Origin: Halococcus thailandensis JCM 13552 | Lineage (GTDB): Archaea > Halobacteriota > Halobacteria > Halobacteriales > Halococcaceae | Direction of reading: 5' to 3' | DNA length: 64,000 bases | Assembly (NCBI RefSeq): GCF_000336715.1 | Contig: NZ_AOMF01000155.1 | Coordinates: forward strand, 71,269 to 135,268 | Part shown: positions 50,228 through 58,806 of the stretch, piece after piece | How the letters are laid out: every line of letters begins with the position of its first letter | Position numbering within the stretch: position 1 is the stretch's first letter | Translations under genes and position numbers: made by a program | The notes under the pieces: model-generated | Seen by the model: the letters and a program-made list of their open reading frames with translations, nothing else | Databases searched by the model: none | What the model was told of the DNA's origin: nothing

Positions 50228-51202
50228 ATGGATCGCCGCGTGTGGCTGCTCGTCGGCTGTCTCGTCCTCGCCGGCTGCATGGCCACCGGGCCGGGGGCCG
50301 ACGGATCGCCGAACGCCACCGCGACGACGCCGGCGCCCGATACCCCCACCGCGAGCGCGGGTGTCGATGTGGAGTTCTCGACGAAGACGACGCACTCCGG
50401 GCTTCGGGCGACCGTCACGCACGTCGTCGACGGCGATACACTCGACGTCAGATATCCCAACGGAACCACGGACACGGTCCGGCTGCGCGGCGTCGACACG
50501 CCGGAGGTCCACGTCCCCACGAACCCGAGCGAATTCGAGGGCGTGCCCGACAGCGACGCCGGCGCGACGTGTCTCGGCGACGCGGGCGACGAGGCGAGCG
50601 CCTTCACGACACGAGCGGTCGCTGGCGAGACGGTGCAGCTAGTGGGGATCGACGGACGCGGGCGCTACGATCGGCTGCTGGCGTTCGTCCGCCACGACGG
50701 CCACCGTCTCAACTACCGGCTCGTCGCGACGGGCCACGCGCGGGTCTACGACGATCAGTTCGAGGGCCGTGAGCAGTTCTCCCGGGCGGAGACGCGCGCT
50801 CGACGGAACGGGACGGCTCTCTGGGCGTGTGCGAACGAGCCGTCGGCGACACCGCCCGGGTCCGACGACGGCCCGCTCGCGATCGCCGCGATCGCCGCCG
50901 ACGCATCGGGCAACGACAACGCGAACCTCGACGAGGAGACCGTCACCCTCGAAAACAGCGGGTCGACCCCGATCGCCCTCGACGGGTGGACGGTCAGCGA
51001 CGAAGCGGATCACACCTACTCGTTCTCGAGCGAGGCCACCCTCGCTGCCGGTGCGAGTCTCACGCTGCACACGGGTCAGGGGACCGACACGGACACCGAC
51101 CGCTACTGGGGAGCGACGAGCGCCGTCTGGAACAACGACGGCGACACCGTGATCGTCGAGAACGCGAGCGGCACGGTCGTCGCGCGGCGTTCGTACGGTT
51201 GA
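50228..51202 (+). CDS. Secreted thermonuclease-like lipoprotein with lamin-tail domain
   Basis: The 324-residue precursor has the lipobox LAGC at residues 14-17, so it is anchored outside the cell. A Thr/Pro-rich linker is followed by a staphylococcal-nuclease domain (residues 60-205) with ATVTHVVDGDTLDVRYPNG, VRLRGVDTPEV (catalytic Arg and Asp), GRYDRLLAFV and YDDQFEGREQFSRAETRARRNGTALW. The C-terminal domain (AIAADASGNDNANLDEETVTLENSGS, then WNNDGDTVIVENASG) is a lamin-tail beta sandwich. The enzyme may degrade extracellular DNA or RNA for nutrients. Confidence 0.88.
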   Translation: MDRRVWLLVGCLVLAGCMATGPGADGSPNATATTPAPDTPTASAGVDVEFSTKTTHSGLRATVTHVVDGDTLDVRYPNGTTDTVRLRGVDTPEVHVPTNPSEFEGVPDSDAGATCLGDAGDEASAFTTRAVAGETVQLVGIDGRGRYDRLLAFVRHDGHRLNYRLVATGHARVYDDQFEGREQFSRAETRARRNGTALWACANEPSATPPGSDDGPLAIAAIAADASGNDNANLDEETVTLENSGSTPIALDGWTVSDEADHTYSFSSEATLAAGASLTLHTGQGTDTDTDRYWGATSAVWNNDGDTVIVENASGTVVARRSYG

Positions 51203-51239
51203 GCGCAGCACTCAACCGGCTGGCAGCCGTAGCCGAGTC

Positions 51240-52316
51240 GTGGTATCGCGCCTCGAACTCCCGCCGCGGCTGGTCGACTGGTCGATCCTCGTAACCGTGG
51301 GTTTCGCGGTTGCCACCGGTCTGCTGAGCCTCGTCTCCGGACGGCCCGGCGACGCGATCGTCTTCGTCCTCCACGGGATGGGTGGGCTCGCGCTCGTTCT
51401 CCTCCTCTTCTGGAAACTCCGGCGCGTGCGCCCGCGACTGACGAACCGGGCGGCGTGGAACCGGGGCACGATCGTCTCAGTCCTTCTGACTGTTCTCGCG
51501 CTCGCGGCGCTCGCTACCGGGTTCGTCTGGACATCGGGCTCGACGCCGACGGTCGGCCCGTGGCTGCTGCTGTTCGTCCACATGGCGCTCGGCGTTCTCG
51601 TCGTCCCCGTCCTGCTCGTCCACCTGCGCGGCCGGGTTCGTCTCCCGAGCACGGACGACTTCGAAGGCCGGCGGACGGCGCTCTCCTCGCTCGCGGTCGT
51701 CGGCTTCGGCGCGCTCGCGTGGCGCTTCCAGCGCGGGGCGAACCGCCTGCTCGGACTCGCCACCGATCAGCGCTTCACCGGTTCGACAGAGGAGGGAACG
51801 GACGCGGCGAACGCCTTCCCGGTGACGAGCTGGGTCGCCGACGATCCCGACCCGATCGACCCCGACGACTGGGAGCTCCGGATCGGCGGCGCGGTCGAGC
51901 GCGAACACACGCTCTCGAGCGCCGATCTCGAACCCGAGAGCGCGGGCCGCACGACTCTCGACTGCACGAGCGGCTGGTACTCGACCCACGATTGGCGTGG
52001 CCTACGGGTGGGCGACCTCATCGATACGGTCGAACCCGACCCCGAAGCACGGTGGGTCTCCTTTCGCTCGGTGACTGGCTATCGCTGGAGCCTCCCGATC
52101 GAAGAGGCCCGCGACGCGCTGCTGGCGACTCACACCGACGGCGAGCGGCTCTCGCACGGCCACGGCTTCCCGCTCAGGCTGGTCGCACCCGGCCGGCGCG
52201 GCTTCCAGTGGGTGAAGTGGATCGAGGAGATCGAGGTCGGCCGCCAGCGCGACACGAGCGAGTGGCTGGCGATCTTCGTCAGCGGGTTCGACGAGAACGC
52301 TACGAACAATCGCTGA
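51240..52316 (+). CDS. Membrane-anchored sulfite-oxidase-like molybdoenzyme
   Basis: A 358-residue protein. The N-terminal membrane part has four helices with His residues in FVLHGMGG, LFVHMALGVL and PVLLVHLRG, suggesting heme b like cytochrome b561-type subunits. The C-terminal part (about 200-345) is an oxidoreductase molybdopterin-binding domain: LRIGGAVEREHTLSSADL, and TTLDCTSGWYSTHDWRG with the Mo-ligand Cys, then GRRGFQWVKWIEEIEV. It resembles YedY (MsrP) joined to its membrane partner. Its start is GTG, about 38 bp after the nuclease gene; substrate unknown. Confidence 0.85.
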   Translation: MVSRLELPPRLVDWSILVTVGFAVATGLLSLVSGRPGDAIVFVLHGMGGLALVLLLFWKLRRVRPRLTNRAAWNRGTIVSVLLTVLALAALATGFVWTSGSTPTVGPWLLLFVHMALGVLVVPVLLVHLRGRVRLPSTDDFEGRRTALSSLAVVGFGALAWRFQRGANRLLGLATDQRFTGSTEEGTDAANAFPVTSWVADDPDPIDPDDWELRIGGAVEREHTLSSADLEPESAGRTTLDCTSGWYSTHDWRGLRVGDLIDTVEPDPEARWVSFRSVTGYRWSLPIEEARDALLATHTDGERLSHGHGFPLRLVAPGRRGFQWVKWIEEIEVGRQRDTSEWLAIFVSGFDENATNNR

Positions 52317-52713
52317 CCGGCGTTCCGTCCTCGGTCGGCGGCGCGATGTGGTCGATATACTCCTCCACGCTCGGCTCGTGGACCCGGATCCGGAGCTCGA
52401 TGTCGCCGAGCTCGTCCGGTTCGCCGACCGCGAAGTTGACGACACCCTCGAAGGCGGCCTGTTTCTTCAGTGCGACGCGCACCACGTCGCCCTGCCGGTC
52501 GGCGAAGAACTCGTTGCGGGCGCTGTCGAGGATCTCCTGGTCGTGGAGCAGTTCCGAGAAGTGGTCCAGACTGTGGGTTTCGGCGCGCACCTCGCCGGGT
52601 GCACGCTCGATCTCCGCGCCGGGCACGAGGTTCTCGACGGCCGTGACGACCCGCTCGGTGACTTCGGTGTCGTTGACCGGCGCGGCGAGTTTCACGTCGA
52701 TGCGGTACATCAT
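52300..52713 (-). CDS. UPF0201 family protein
   Basis: A 137-residue archaeal protein of the UPF0201 (RNA-binding L5-like fold) family: MMYRIDVKLAAPVNDTEVTERVVTAVENLVPG, then THSLDHFSELLHDQEILDSARNEFFA and GDVVRVALKKQAAFEGVVNFAV. Function unknown, with RNA binding suggested by fold. The start is within the stop of the upstream kinase-like gene (ATGATG around 52710-52713), and its end overlaps the molybdoenzyme gene on the other strand by 17 bp. Confidence 0.85.
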   Translation of the reverse strand: MMYRIDVKLAAPVNDTEVTERVVTAVENLVPGAEIERAPGEVRAETHSLDHFSELLHDQEILDSARNEFFADRQGDVVRVALKKQAAFEGVVNFAVGEPDELGDIELRIRVHEPSVEEYIDHIAPPTEDGTPVSDCS

Positions 52714-53261
52714 TCGCCTTCCTCCGCGAGCAGCGTCCGGATACGATCCTGAAACGCCGCGAGCGAGCCGGTGTTTTCGACCCGCTCGTCGGCGCGCTCG
52801 ATGGCGTCGTCCATCCCGAAGCCGAGCTCGCGCTCGTCGCGGGCTTCGAGGCTCTCGCCGCCGTCGGCGCTCGCGACGTCGCGTCCCCGTGCATCGACGC
52901 GCTCGGCACGCACATCGAACGGGGCCTCGATGGCGATCAACGAGAATTCCTCGCCGAACCGATCCTCGAACCGTTCGACCTCCACTCCAGAACGGATGCC
53001 GTCGACGAGCACCGTGGACGAGTCGTCGCGTTCGCGCTCGATGATCGGCAGCGATCGCTCGGCGATGGCTCCCTGACCGCTCTCCTCGCGGAGCGCCTGC
53101 GCCACGCGGCCGTGGTGTTCGGCGGGGTCGAGCCCCCGATCGCGGCAGGCCTCCCTGATGACGTCGCCCATCGTCACGACCGGGATCCCCATCTCGCGGG
53201 CGACGGCGGCGGCCTCGCTCTTGCCGCTGCCCGGCAGGCCGACGATACCGATGACGCTCAT
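52710..53261 (-). CDS. UPF0200-family P-loop nucleotide kinase
   Basis: A 183-residue P-loop protein related to dephospho-CoA kinase and adenylate kinase. Walker A is GLPGSGKSEAAAVA near 7-20. VVTMGDVIREACRDRGLDP, VLVDGIRSGVEVERF and FDVRAERVDARGRDV are UPF0200 signatures. The substrate is unknown. The start MSVIGIVG at 53261 was picked over an upstream Met whose frame runs into tRNA-Arg. It is co-transcribed with the UPF0201 gene, a pair I recall as common in archaea. Confidence 0.85.
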   Translation of the reverse strand: MSVIGIVGLPGSGKSEAAAVAREMGIPVVTMGDVIREACRDRGLDPAEHHGRVAQALREESGQGAIAERSLPIIERERDDSSTVLVDGIRSGVEVERFEDRFGEEFSLIAIEAPFDVRAERVDARGRDVASADGGESLEARDERELGFGMDDAIERADERVENTGSLAAFQDRIRTLLAEEGE

Positions 53262-53344
53262 TGCGCCCTCTTGTGGAGAATCGCTGTTAAACGCTCCGCA
53301 CCGGACCCAATCGCTTTTGAACCGCTCGCTCTCACCCCCCGTGA

Positions 53345-53419
53345 GGGCACGTAGCTCAGCCCGGATAGAGCGTCGGACTTCTAATCCGACGGCCGTGGGT
53401 TCGAATCCCACCGTGCCCG
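53345..53419 (+). tRNA. tRNA-Arg (anticodon UCU)
   Basis: A 75-base cloverleaf. The acceptor stem GGGCACG pairs with CGTGCCC and the discriminator is G. The anticodon stem TCGGA/TCCGA encloses loop CTTCTAA with anticodon TCT at 53380-53382. The T arm GTGGG-TTCGAAT-CCCAC is intact. CCA is not encoded. A T-tract follows eight bases later, and the second copy of the intergenic repeat starts there. Confidence 0.96.
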
Positions 53420-53426
53420 TAGTACC

Positions 53427-53431
53427 TTTTT
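53427..53431 (+). terminator. T-tract after tRNA-Arg
   Basis: Five T residues eight bases beyond the tRNA-Arg 3' end, typical for tRNA termination in archaea. Confidence 0.45.
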
Positions 53432-53720
53432 ACTTCGTCGGGTTCGCGCTCCGCGCGAACCACTCCTCGCAAAAAGCTACGCTAAAAACTCCCGCTCGCT
53501 CCCTGCGGTCGCTCACGGCGAACCCCGCTCACTGCGTTCGCGCGGACATTCCACAGCACCGCAACACCACCGCACAGCGACCGCCGAAGCCCTCGGGGCG
53601 CGCTCACTCTGTTCGCTACTCGCTCGGCCTGCGGCCTCGCTCGCGCCCCTCGCCCTTCATCCGCCAGGCACCGCTCGGCGACCGCCACCGCCGCCCGCGG
53701 CACGGGCGGACCACGCGCTT
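53427..53720. repeat. Dispersed intergenic repeat, copy 2
   Basis: This second copy lies directly after tRNA-Arg and before the NAD kinase gene. It shares ordered blocks with copy 1 at 18111-18425: T-tract, GC hairpin (GGTTCGCGCTCCGCGCGAACC), GCTAAAAACTC, GAACCCCGCTCACTGCGTTCGCGCGGA, CACCGCACAGCGACCGCCGAAGCCCTCGG, CGCTCACTCTGTTCGCTACT and GCCCTTCATCCGCCAGG. The spacers are diverged. The gap of about 330 bp has no convincing gene. Confidence 0.7.
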
Positions 53721-53748
53721 TTTGCTCGCGGGGGTGAAACGGAGGGCG

Positions 53749-54567
53749 ATGAGGGTCGGTATCGTCGCCCGTCGTGGCAACGATCGGGCGGCCGCGCTCG
53801 CCGCCGAGGTCCGCGAGCATCTCCGCGAGTCGGGTGCCCAGGTGTGGATCGACGAGGCGACCGCCGACACACTCGCGATCGATGGCCACCCCGTCGCGCG
53901 GATGAGCGACTGCACGCTCGTCGTCTCGATCGGCGGCGACGGCACCTTCCTCTTTACCGCTCGCGAGGTCGGCACGACGCCGATCATGGGTGTCAATCTC
54001 GGCGAGGTCGGCTTCCTCAACGCGACCTCACCCGCTGACGCGCTCGCCGAACTCACCCGCGAACTCGACCACATCGAGCACGAGGGCGAGCCACGGACTC
54101 GAACCGTCCCCAGACTTCGTGTCTCTGGCGAGGATATCTCGCTTCCGCGCGCGCTCAACGAGATCGTCGTGATGGGTGATCGCGGTCCCGGTCGCGGCGC
54201 GGAGTTCACCATCGAGATCGACGGCAGCGAGTATCTCGACAGCCACGCCGACGGCGTGCTCGTCGCCACGCAGACCGGGAGCACGGCCTACAATCTGAGC
54301 GAGGGCGGCCCGCTGGTCCATCCCGACGTACCGGCGCTCGTCGTCACAGATATGGCCGCGACCGATCCGATGCCGCCGCTGGTCGTCGATCGGGACAGCG
54401 AGATCACGATCACGGTCGGTGATGGCGACACGGCCGTGGTCGCCGACGGCCGCAATCGTGCCGCGCTCGCCGCGCCCGCGACGGTCACGATCGGTGTCGC
54501 CGACGAGCCGACGCGCATCGCCGGCCCCCCACTGGAATTTTTCAGCGCGCTCGACAAACTCGACTGA
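53749..54567 (+). CDS. nadK: NAD kinase
   Basis: A 272-residue enzyme that phosphorylates NAD to NADP. The GGDGT motif occurs in VVSIGGDGTFLFTARE near residue 60-68, GVNLGEVGFL follows, and the NE/D segment NEIVVMGDRGPGRGAEFTIEIDG and DGVLVATQTGSTAYNLSEGGPLVHPD with the Ser-Thr-Ala-Tyr motif complete the fold. The Met at 53749 gives the canonical MRVGIVARRGN start; the longer frame reads back through the repeat and tRNA. The 109-bp gap before mptA contains the sequence GGGGATAGCGG. Confidence 0.93.
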   Translation: MRVGIVARRGNDRAAALAAEVREHLRESGAQVWIDEATADTLAIDGHPVARMSDCTLVVSIGGDGTFLFTAREVGTTPIMGVNLGEVGFLNATSPADALAELTRELDHIEHEGEPRTRTVPRLRVSGEDISLPRALNEIVVMGDRGPGRGAEFTIEIDGSEYLDSHADGVLVATQTGSTAYNLSEGGPLVHPDVPALVVTDMAATDPMPPLVVDRDSEITITVGDGDTAVVADGRNRAALAAPATVTIGVADEPTRIAGPPLEFFSALDKLD

Positions 54568-54676
54568 CCGAGCGGGGATAGCGGTGGGTATGAGTGGGAA
54601 AACGGGGTGAGTAGTGGGGGCAAGACTGGGGACGTTTCGCAAGGCGTAACGGGGAGGAGCACCAACGAACAGCCGA

Positions 54677-55621
54677 ATGAGCCAGCAGCTGCCGGACGTA
54701 CAGGCTGCCCAGCCAGATGTAACCGTGGGACTCAATCACGTCGGCGTCACCGGCGTCGAGAAACTCGTCAAACTCGGTCGGGAGAACAAGCGCCCGATCG
54801 TGCTGATGGCGACCTTCGAGGTGTTCGTCGACCTGCCATCGTGGCGCAAGGGCGCGGACATGAGCCGGAACATGGAGGTCATCGACGAGACCCTCGAAGC
54901 GGCCGTCGCCGAGCCCGCCTACCGCGTGGAGGACGTCTGTGGCGACGCCGCCGAGCGCCTGCTCGACAAACACGAGTACACGAGCGAGGCCACCGTCGAG
55001 ATGGAAGCCGAGTACGTCACGCGCGAGCAGACACCCGCGAGCGACAAGGAGACTCAGGGCACCGCGACGATCATCGCCAGCGCCTGCGCGACCGAGGAGG
55101 GGACGACCGAGGAGATCGGTACCAGAGTCACGGGGATGACCGTCTGTCCGTGCTCGCAGGGTATGTCGGCCTCGCGCGCCCGCGACACCCTCACCGAACT
55201 GGGCGTCGACGACGAAACCACCGAACAGTTCCTAGAGGAAGTGCCACAGGCCGGTCACTCCCAGCGCGGACACGCGACGCTGCGGGTGAAAAGCGACGGT
55301 GCACCCGAGGTCGACATGCGCGATCTCATCGACGTGGCGCGCGATTCGATGAGCGCCCGCATCTACAACCTCGCCAAACGTCCCGACGAGGATCACATGA
55401 CGGAGGCCGCCCACGCGAACGCGAAGTTCGTCGAGGACTGCGTGCGCGACATGGCCGAGGGCGTCGTGGGCGAGTTCCCCGATCTCGCCGACGACGCGGT
55501 GGTGACGATGAAACAGTCGAACGACGAATCGATCCACCAGCACAACGCTCACGCCGAACGGGTCGCGACGGTCGGCCAACTCCGATCCGAACTCGACGAA
55601 ACGACTTCGACCGACGACTAG
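54677..55621 (+). CDS. mptA: GTP cyclohydrolase MptA
   Basis: A 314-residue Fe(II)-dependent GTP cyclohydrolase IV that makes 7,8-dihydroneopterin 2',3'-cyclic phosphate, the first step of archaeal pterin (tetrahydromethanopterin or folate) synthesis. Family motifs are ITGVKKLV-like [43 protein letters not shown]-type opening, [26 protein letters not shown] with the metal-binding Cys, and [23 protein letters not shown] segment closes the protein. It converges on the TrmB-type regulator, with the stops overlapping by four bases (55618-55621). Confidence 0.92.
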   Translation: MSQQLPDVQAAQPDVTVGLNHVGVTGVEKLVKLGRENKRPIVLMATFEVFVDLPSWRKGADMSRNMEVIDETLEAAVAEPAYRVEDVCGDAAERLLDKHEYTSEATVEMEAEYVTREQTPASDKETQGTATIIASACATEEGTTEEIGTRVTGMTVCPCSQGMSASRARDTLTELGVDDETTEQFLEEVPQAGHSQRGHATLRVKSDGAPEVDMRDLIDVARDSMSARIYNLAKRPDEDHMTEAAHANAKFVEDCVRDMAEGVVGEFPDLADDAVVTMKQSNDESIHQHNAHAERVATVGQLRSELDETTSTDD

Positions 55622-56424
55622 CCGAGATCGAGCCGTTCGGCACCCTCCCAGCGCGGTTCGAACTCGCGGGTGATCTCGCCGGCGAAGGAGGGATCCTTGA
55701 CGTCGATCATCGCGAACAGCTGCGTGCTATCGAGCGGGTGTGGCACCTCGATGCAGGTCTCGACGCCGTCGATCACGGTGAAGGTTCGCTCGACGGCGTC
55801 GCTGGTCCGCGTGCTGACGCGATCGTGGGGCAAGAGCGTGTTCACGTAGCGCTCGTTGACGGTGTTGGGCAGTTCCGTGACGAGATCGGGATGCATCAGC
55901 AGGGAGACGTCGACGCCACGATCGACGGCCGCGCCCAGTCGCTCGGTGACGCGGTTGCCGACCGATGCCGTGTCGAACTGGGCCGACAGCACCGCCGCGA
56001 CGACCACCACGCTCTCCTCGGCGGCCGCGAGGCGCTCTTCGAGCAGGTCGATCGTCTCCTCGGCACCGACCGCCGCCGTCCAGAACCGTTCGTTGGCGGG
56101 TTCGCTGGCGTCGAGTTCGCTGACGAGCTCCTCGACGACCTCCTCGTACTGGTCGGCTCTGGCTTCGAGCTCGCGCCGGCGATCTTCGAGCAGTCGCGAC
56201 AGCGCCGTCTCTGGCTCGACCGCGACGTATTTCTTGGGTCGTGAGGCGCTCTGTGACCTGATGAGGCTGTGGGTCTCGATGCTCGCGAGCACGTCGTAGA
56301 TGCGACCCATCGGCACGCCGCTGGCGCGCGAGAGCTCCTTTGCGGTCGTCGGACCGGTGTCGAGCAGCGCCCGATAGACGCGCGCCTCGTATTCGGAGAG
56401 GCCGAGGTCGCTGAGATCAGCCAT
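55618..56424 (-). CDS. TrmB-family transcriptional regulator
   Basis: A 268-residue regulator. The N-terminal winged helix is [50 protein letters not shown], the TrmB pattern. A coiled-coil region follows, and a C-terminal PLD-like domain (residues 125-268, [42 protein letters not shown]). Such proteins control sugar or carbon metabolism in haloarchaea. Targets are unknown. The Met at 56424 (MADLSDLGL) is chosen on family similarity. Its promoter region (about 120 bp) is shared with divergent fxsA. Confidence 0.88.
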   Translation of the reverse strand: MADLSDLGLSEYEARVYRALLDTGPTTAKELSRASGVPMGRIYDVLASIETHSLIRSQSASRPKKYVAVEPETALSRLLEDRRRELEARADQYEEVVEELVSELDASEPANERFWTAAVGAEETIDLLEERLAAAEESVVVVAAVLSAQFDTASVGNRVTERLGAAVDRGVDVSLLMHPDLVTELPNTVNERYVNTLLPHDRVSTRTSDAVERTFTVIDGVETCIEVPHPLDSTQLFAMIDVKDPSFAGEITREFEPRWEGAERLDLG

Positions 56425-56548
56425 TGTCCTCCCGTTTCGGGCCACAGCAATAAACTCATCGGCAGTTCATCGGTCGCGATCCCACGTCGGCCGCTGGTTC
56501 GTACGTCCGTCAGGAAAGGGTTTTGCGTGCGCGACCGGTAGGGACGCC

Positions 56549-57049
56549 ATGCTGCTCCGGATACTCGGATTGCTCCTTCTGATCCCGCTGTTCGACATGG
56601 TGGTGCTCGTCGCCGTGGCGACACAGACGTCGCTCGGTTTCGTCGGGGCCGTGGCGCTGGTCGTTCTCACGGCGCTGATCGGCATGTTGCTCGTGCGTTC
56701 CGAGGGCCGCCACACCGCCCGGAAGATCCAGGAGCGTATCCGGAACGGCTCGTTGCCGGGCGACGAACTGCTCGACGGTGGGCTGCTCATCGGTGCGGGC
56801 GCGTTCCTGCTCACGCCGGGGTTCGTGACGGATCTCGTCGGGCTGGTGCTCGTCGTGCCGGTGACGCGCTGGCCCGTCCGGGCGGCGCTCAAGCGCTGGC
56901 TCGTCATCCCGTATCTCGACCGGAAGATGGGGGGTATCGCCAGCGGCGTCGCCTACGGCGGTGGCTTCCCCGACGGGGAGGACACCTACGACGTCGATGC
57001 CGGCAGTTACGAGGTCCACGACCGCGATGGCGATACGAGCCGTGACTGA
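56549..57049 (+). CDS. fxsA: FxsA-family membrane protein
   Basis: A 166-residue protein with three to four helices. It has the FxsA (YtzA) pattern LLLLIPLFDMVVLVAVATQTSLGFVGAVALVVLTALIGMLLVRSEG, then LLDGGLLIGAGAFLLTPGFVTDLVGLVLVVPVTR, which carries the conserved PGFxTDxxG motif. E. coli FxsA influences phage exclusion, but the archaeal role is unknown. It is the last gene before tRNA-Ile. Confidence 0.88.
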   Translation: MLLRILGLLLLIPLFDMVVLVAVATQTSLGFVGAVALVVLTALIGMLLVRSEGRHTARKIQERIRNGSLPGDELLDGGLLIGAGAFLLTPGFVTDLVGLVLVVPVTRWPVRAALKRWLVIPYLDRKMGGIASGVAYGGGFPDGEDTYDVDAGSYEVHDRDGDTSRD

Positions 57050-57098
57050 GGACGCGAAGAGAAACGCTTACAAACCGATGGGAGCAACCACTGGTGTC

Positions 57099-57172
57099 GG
57101 GCCAATAGCTCAGTTAGGTTGAGCGCTCGGCTGATAACCGGGAGGTCCGCGGTTCAAATCCGCGTTGGCCCA
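57099..57172 (+). tRNA. tRNA-Ile (anticodon GAU)
   Basis: A 74-base cloverleaf. Acceptor GGGCCAA pairs with TTGGCCC; the discriminator is A. The anticodon stem CTCGG/CCGGG encloses loop CTGATAA with anticodon GAT. The T arm CGCGG-TTCAAAT-CCGCG is intact. CCA not encoded. The upstream sequence GAAACGCTTACAAACC could be BRE and TATA. A lower-GC islet begins directly after it. Confidence 0.96.
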
Positions 57173-57298
57173 TGTTTCTGCGACAACGGATGTGAGGGGC
57201 GGAAGTCAAACCGAAATGAAACTGGTTTAAAAATCACAACGCCAACAAACCCGAGATTGACGTTTTGCCTGCTTCAAACCGAATAAATCTCACTCCTG

Positions 57299-57742
57299 CT
57301 ACTCCGAAGCGATTCGACGTTGCTGTTCTCGGATCGTGTTTGCAATTGCGGAGTAGTTTCGTACGCTCGCGAGCGTTACCATCTCTCCACCACCGCCGAC
57401 AGAGAACGTTATTGATCCATGTTCTGAGCCAACAAAGTTGAAGCGATCACCGCTTGTCTGGAGCTGATTGATGTCTCGGATGGGATATTCATTCGAGCGC
57501 TGACTCAACATTGATACTCGTTTCTGGATGATGCGCTCGTTCGTGACGACAAAGCGAGTCTTCTGACGCCGCCACCATACCCATGCAATGATGAGCAGTC
57601 CGAGTCCGGCTGCCGTGATGCCAAGAATACCGATAGTCATTGACCACGGGTAGGCCCGCCAACGTGGTTTCTGATCGTGAAGGACTTCTTCACCCTGCAT
57701 GAGGGTAATGCCGCGAATGTCTTGAACTGATGAACTGGACAT
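57299..57742 (-). CDS. PH-like domain membrane protein (bPH2/DUF304 type)
   Basis: A 147-residue protein: an N-terminal soluble segment with TLMQGEEVLHDQKPRWRAYPWSM, two hydrophobic segments at about 35-55 (IGILGITAAGLGLLIIAWVWW), then a PH-like beta barrel (RQKTRFVVTNERIIQKRVSMLSQRSNEYPIRDINQLQ, then GSITFSVGGGGEMVTLASV). This is the YdbT/DUF304 arrangement. The codon use is markedly less GC-rich than that of the neighbours, which suggests recent transfer next to tRNA-Ile. Confidence 0.75.
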   Translation of the reverse strand: MSSSSVQDIRGITLMQGEEVLHDQKPRWRAYPWSMTIGILGITAAGLGLLIIAWVWWRRQKTRFVVTNERIIQKRVSMLSQRSNEYPIRDINQLQTSGDRFNFVGSEHGSITFSVGGGGEMVTLASVRNYSAIANTIREQQRRIASE

Positions 57743-58024
57743 CGCATCAAATCATCTCCTCACATGGTATTAACTGTGGGGTATCGAATGTATGTACAAA
57801 ACCGTGTGACTGGATGTTGCTGTGCTCTAGCCCCATGTATAGAATCTGCTCGCCGGTAACTCTCTGAAAAGACAGCAGGGGGACGTTACAGGTGATGCCA
57901 CGCAACGGAGCCCCGCTGTCCCGGAGCGCGCCTTGCTCCATCGCTTTCTTTGTGCTTGGACAGCATAAGCTTTGTGTGGTGTGAAGGCGGATGACATGAC
58001 TGTCGTCGGGTGCACTGCCGACCG
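57743..58024. other. Lower-GC intergenic segment next to tRNA-Ile islet
   Basis: A 282-bp segment with no convincing gene. It contains the distinctive sequence TGAAAAGACAGCAGGGGGAC and, about 70 bp later, GCCTTGCTCCATCGCTTTCT. The frame on the minus strand (57747-58157) is open, but it crosses the start of the next gene and looks like readthrough. It resembles an insertion-sequence relic; I cannot identify the family. Confidence 0.4.
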
Positions 58025-58327
58025 TCAGGACTGCTGGAAGCGCGTCGTTCCGGCGGGGCCGACCGCCAGCTCGTGGCGTGGGGTGTGGTGGACCGGTGGG
58101 TCGGTTCGACGACTCCCGGCGACCGCCGGCTCCACGGTGATCGACGTGTCGTTCCACGGCGCGAACATCGCGTGCGGGATGAACTGCTCGCTGTCGTTTC
58201 GGCGCAGCGTCACGCCAGCCGGGTCGGTGGCGACGACGACGGCGTAGCGCTCGTGACTGTCGGTCTCGTAGAGAACGTCCCCGACATCGGGGTCGGCGCG
58301 GTCGGTCGTGGCATCGGTGGCTGTCAT
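58025..58327 (-). CDS. Haloarchaeal small hypothetical protein
   Basis: A 100-residue protein. The N-terminal half is a compact beta domain: GDVLYETDSHERYAVVVATDPAGVTLRRNDSEQFIPHAMFAPWND. The rest is polar. No family is recognised. Composition returns to the GC-rich norm here, unlike the neighbouring PH-domain gene. The start MTATDATTDRADPDVGD is followed by typical acidic halophile residues. Confidence 0.6.
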   Translation of the reverse strand: MTATDATTDRADPDVGDVLYETDSHERYAVVVATDPAGVTLRRNDSEQFIPHAMFAPWNDTSITVEPAVAGSRRTDPPVHHTPRHELAVGPAGTTRFQQS

Positions 58328-58563
58328 GGTGGGCTGTCGGCGGGGAGCGGGGATCGCTGTGACACCGCCGCCGTGTTCGGTCGGACGACCGACCGGCTAT
58401 TGAATCACGATCACCGTTGCCGGTCGTTTCTCACCGTTCCGGGCGTGAAGCGACCGAAATCGTCCGGCCCGGTCGCGTGACGGAATCGTGTGATTGAGAC
58501 GTTTCGAGCCCGTACCGGGGGTATGAATCGTTCACGACGCCGAAACAGTCGGGTGAGCTGCCC

Positions 58564-58770
58564 GTGAGCATCGACGAGCGGGTGCTGTTCGCCGTCGTGC
58601 TCGCCATCGGTGTCGTGCTCCCCGGCGGTGCGAACTACGCCCTTTCGTCGCTCGGCTTCGAGACGGCCGGGACGGCCGTCTGGGCGCTCGGCTATCTGGG
58701 GGTGGCACTGTTCGTCTGGTATCGCTGGATTCGCCCGCTCGATTTCGGTGCGCACGGCGACGGGTCGTAA
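58564..58770 (+). CDS. Two-helix small membrane protein
   Basis: A 68-residue protein starting with GTG (MSIDERVLFAVVLAIGVVLP onward). It has hydrophobic segments at 8-27 and 38-57, and ends GAHGDGS. The Trp/Tyr-rich border (FVWYRWIRPLDF) fits a membrane interface. Function unknown. It lies 36 bp from a second small membrane protein on the same strand; the pair could be one transcript. Confidence 0.6.
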   Translation: MSIDERVLFAVVLAIGVVLPGGANYALSSLGFETAGTAVWALGYLGVALFVWYRWIRPLDFGAHGDGS

Positions 58771-58806
58771 CCTTGAAATCTGGGACCGACTCATCCCACC
58801 ACGAGA

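Noticed and set aside
57747-58157. 136-codon open frame on the minus strand in the low-GC islet
   Set aside because: It begins inside and antisense-shifted to the 58025-58327 gene, has mixed composition and no recognisable domain; kept as non-coding segment with a possible insertion-sequence relic.
57099-58330. Complete integrated element bounded by tRNA-Ile
   Set aside because: I found no integrase gene and no downstream copy of the tRNA 3' end; only the composition change is visible.
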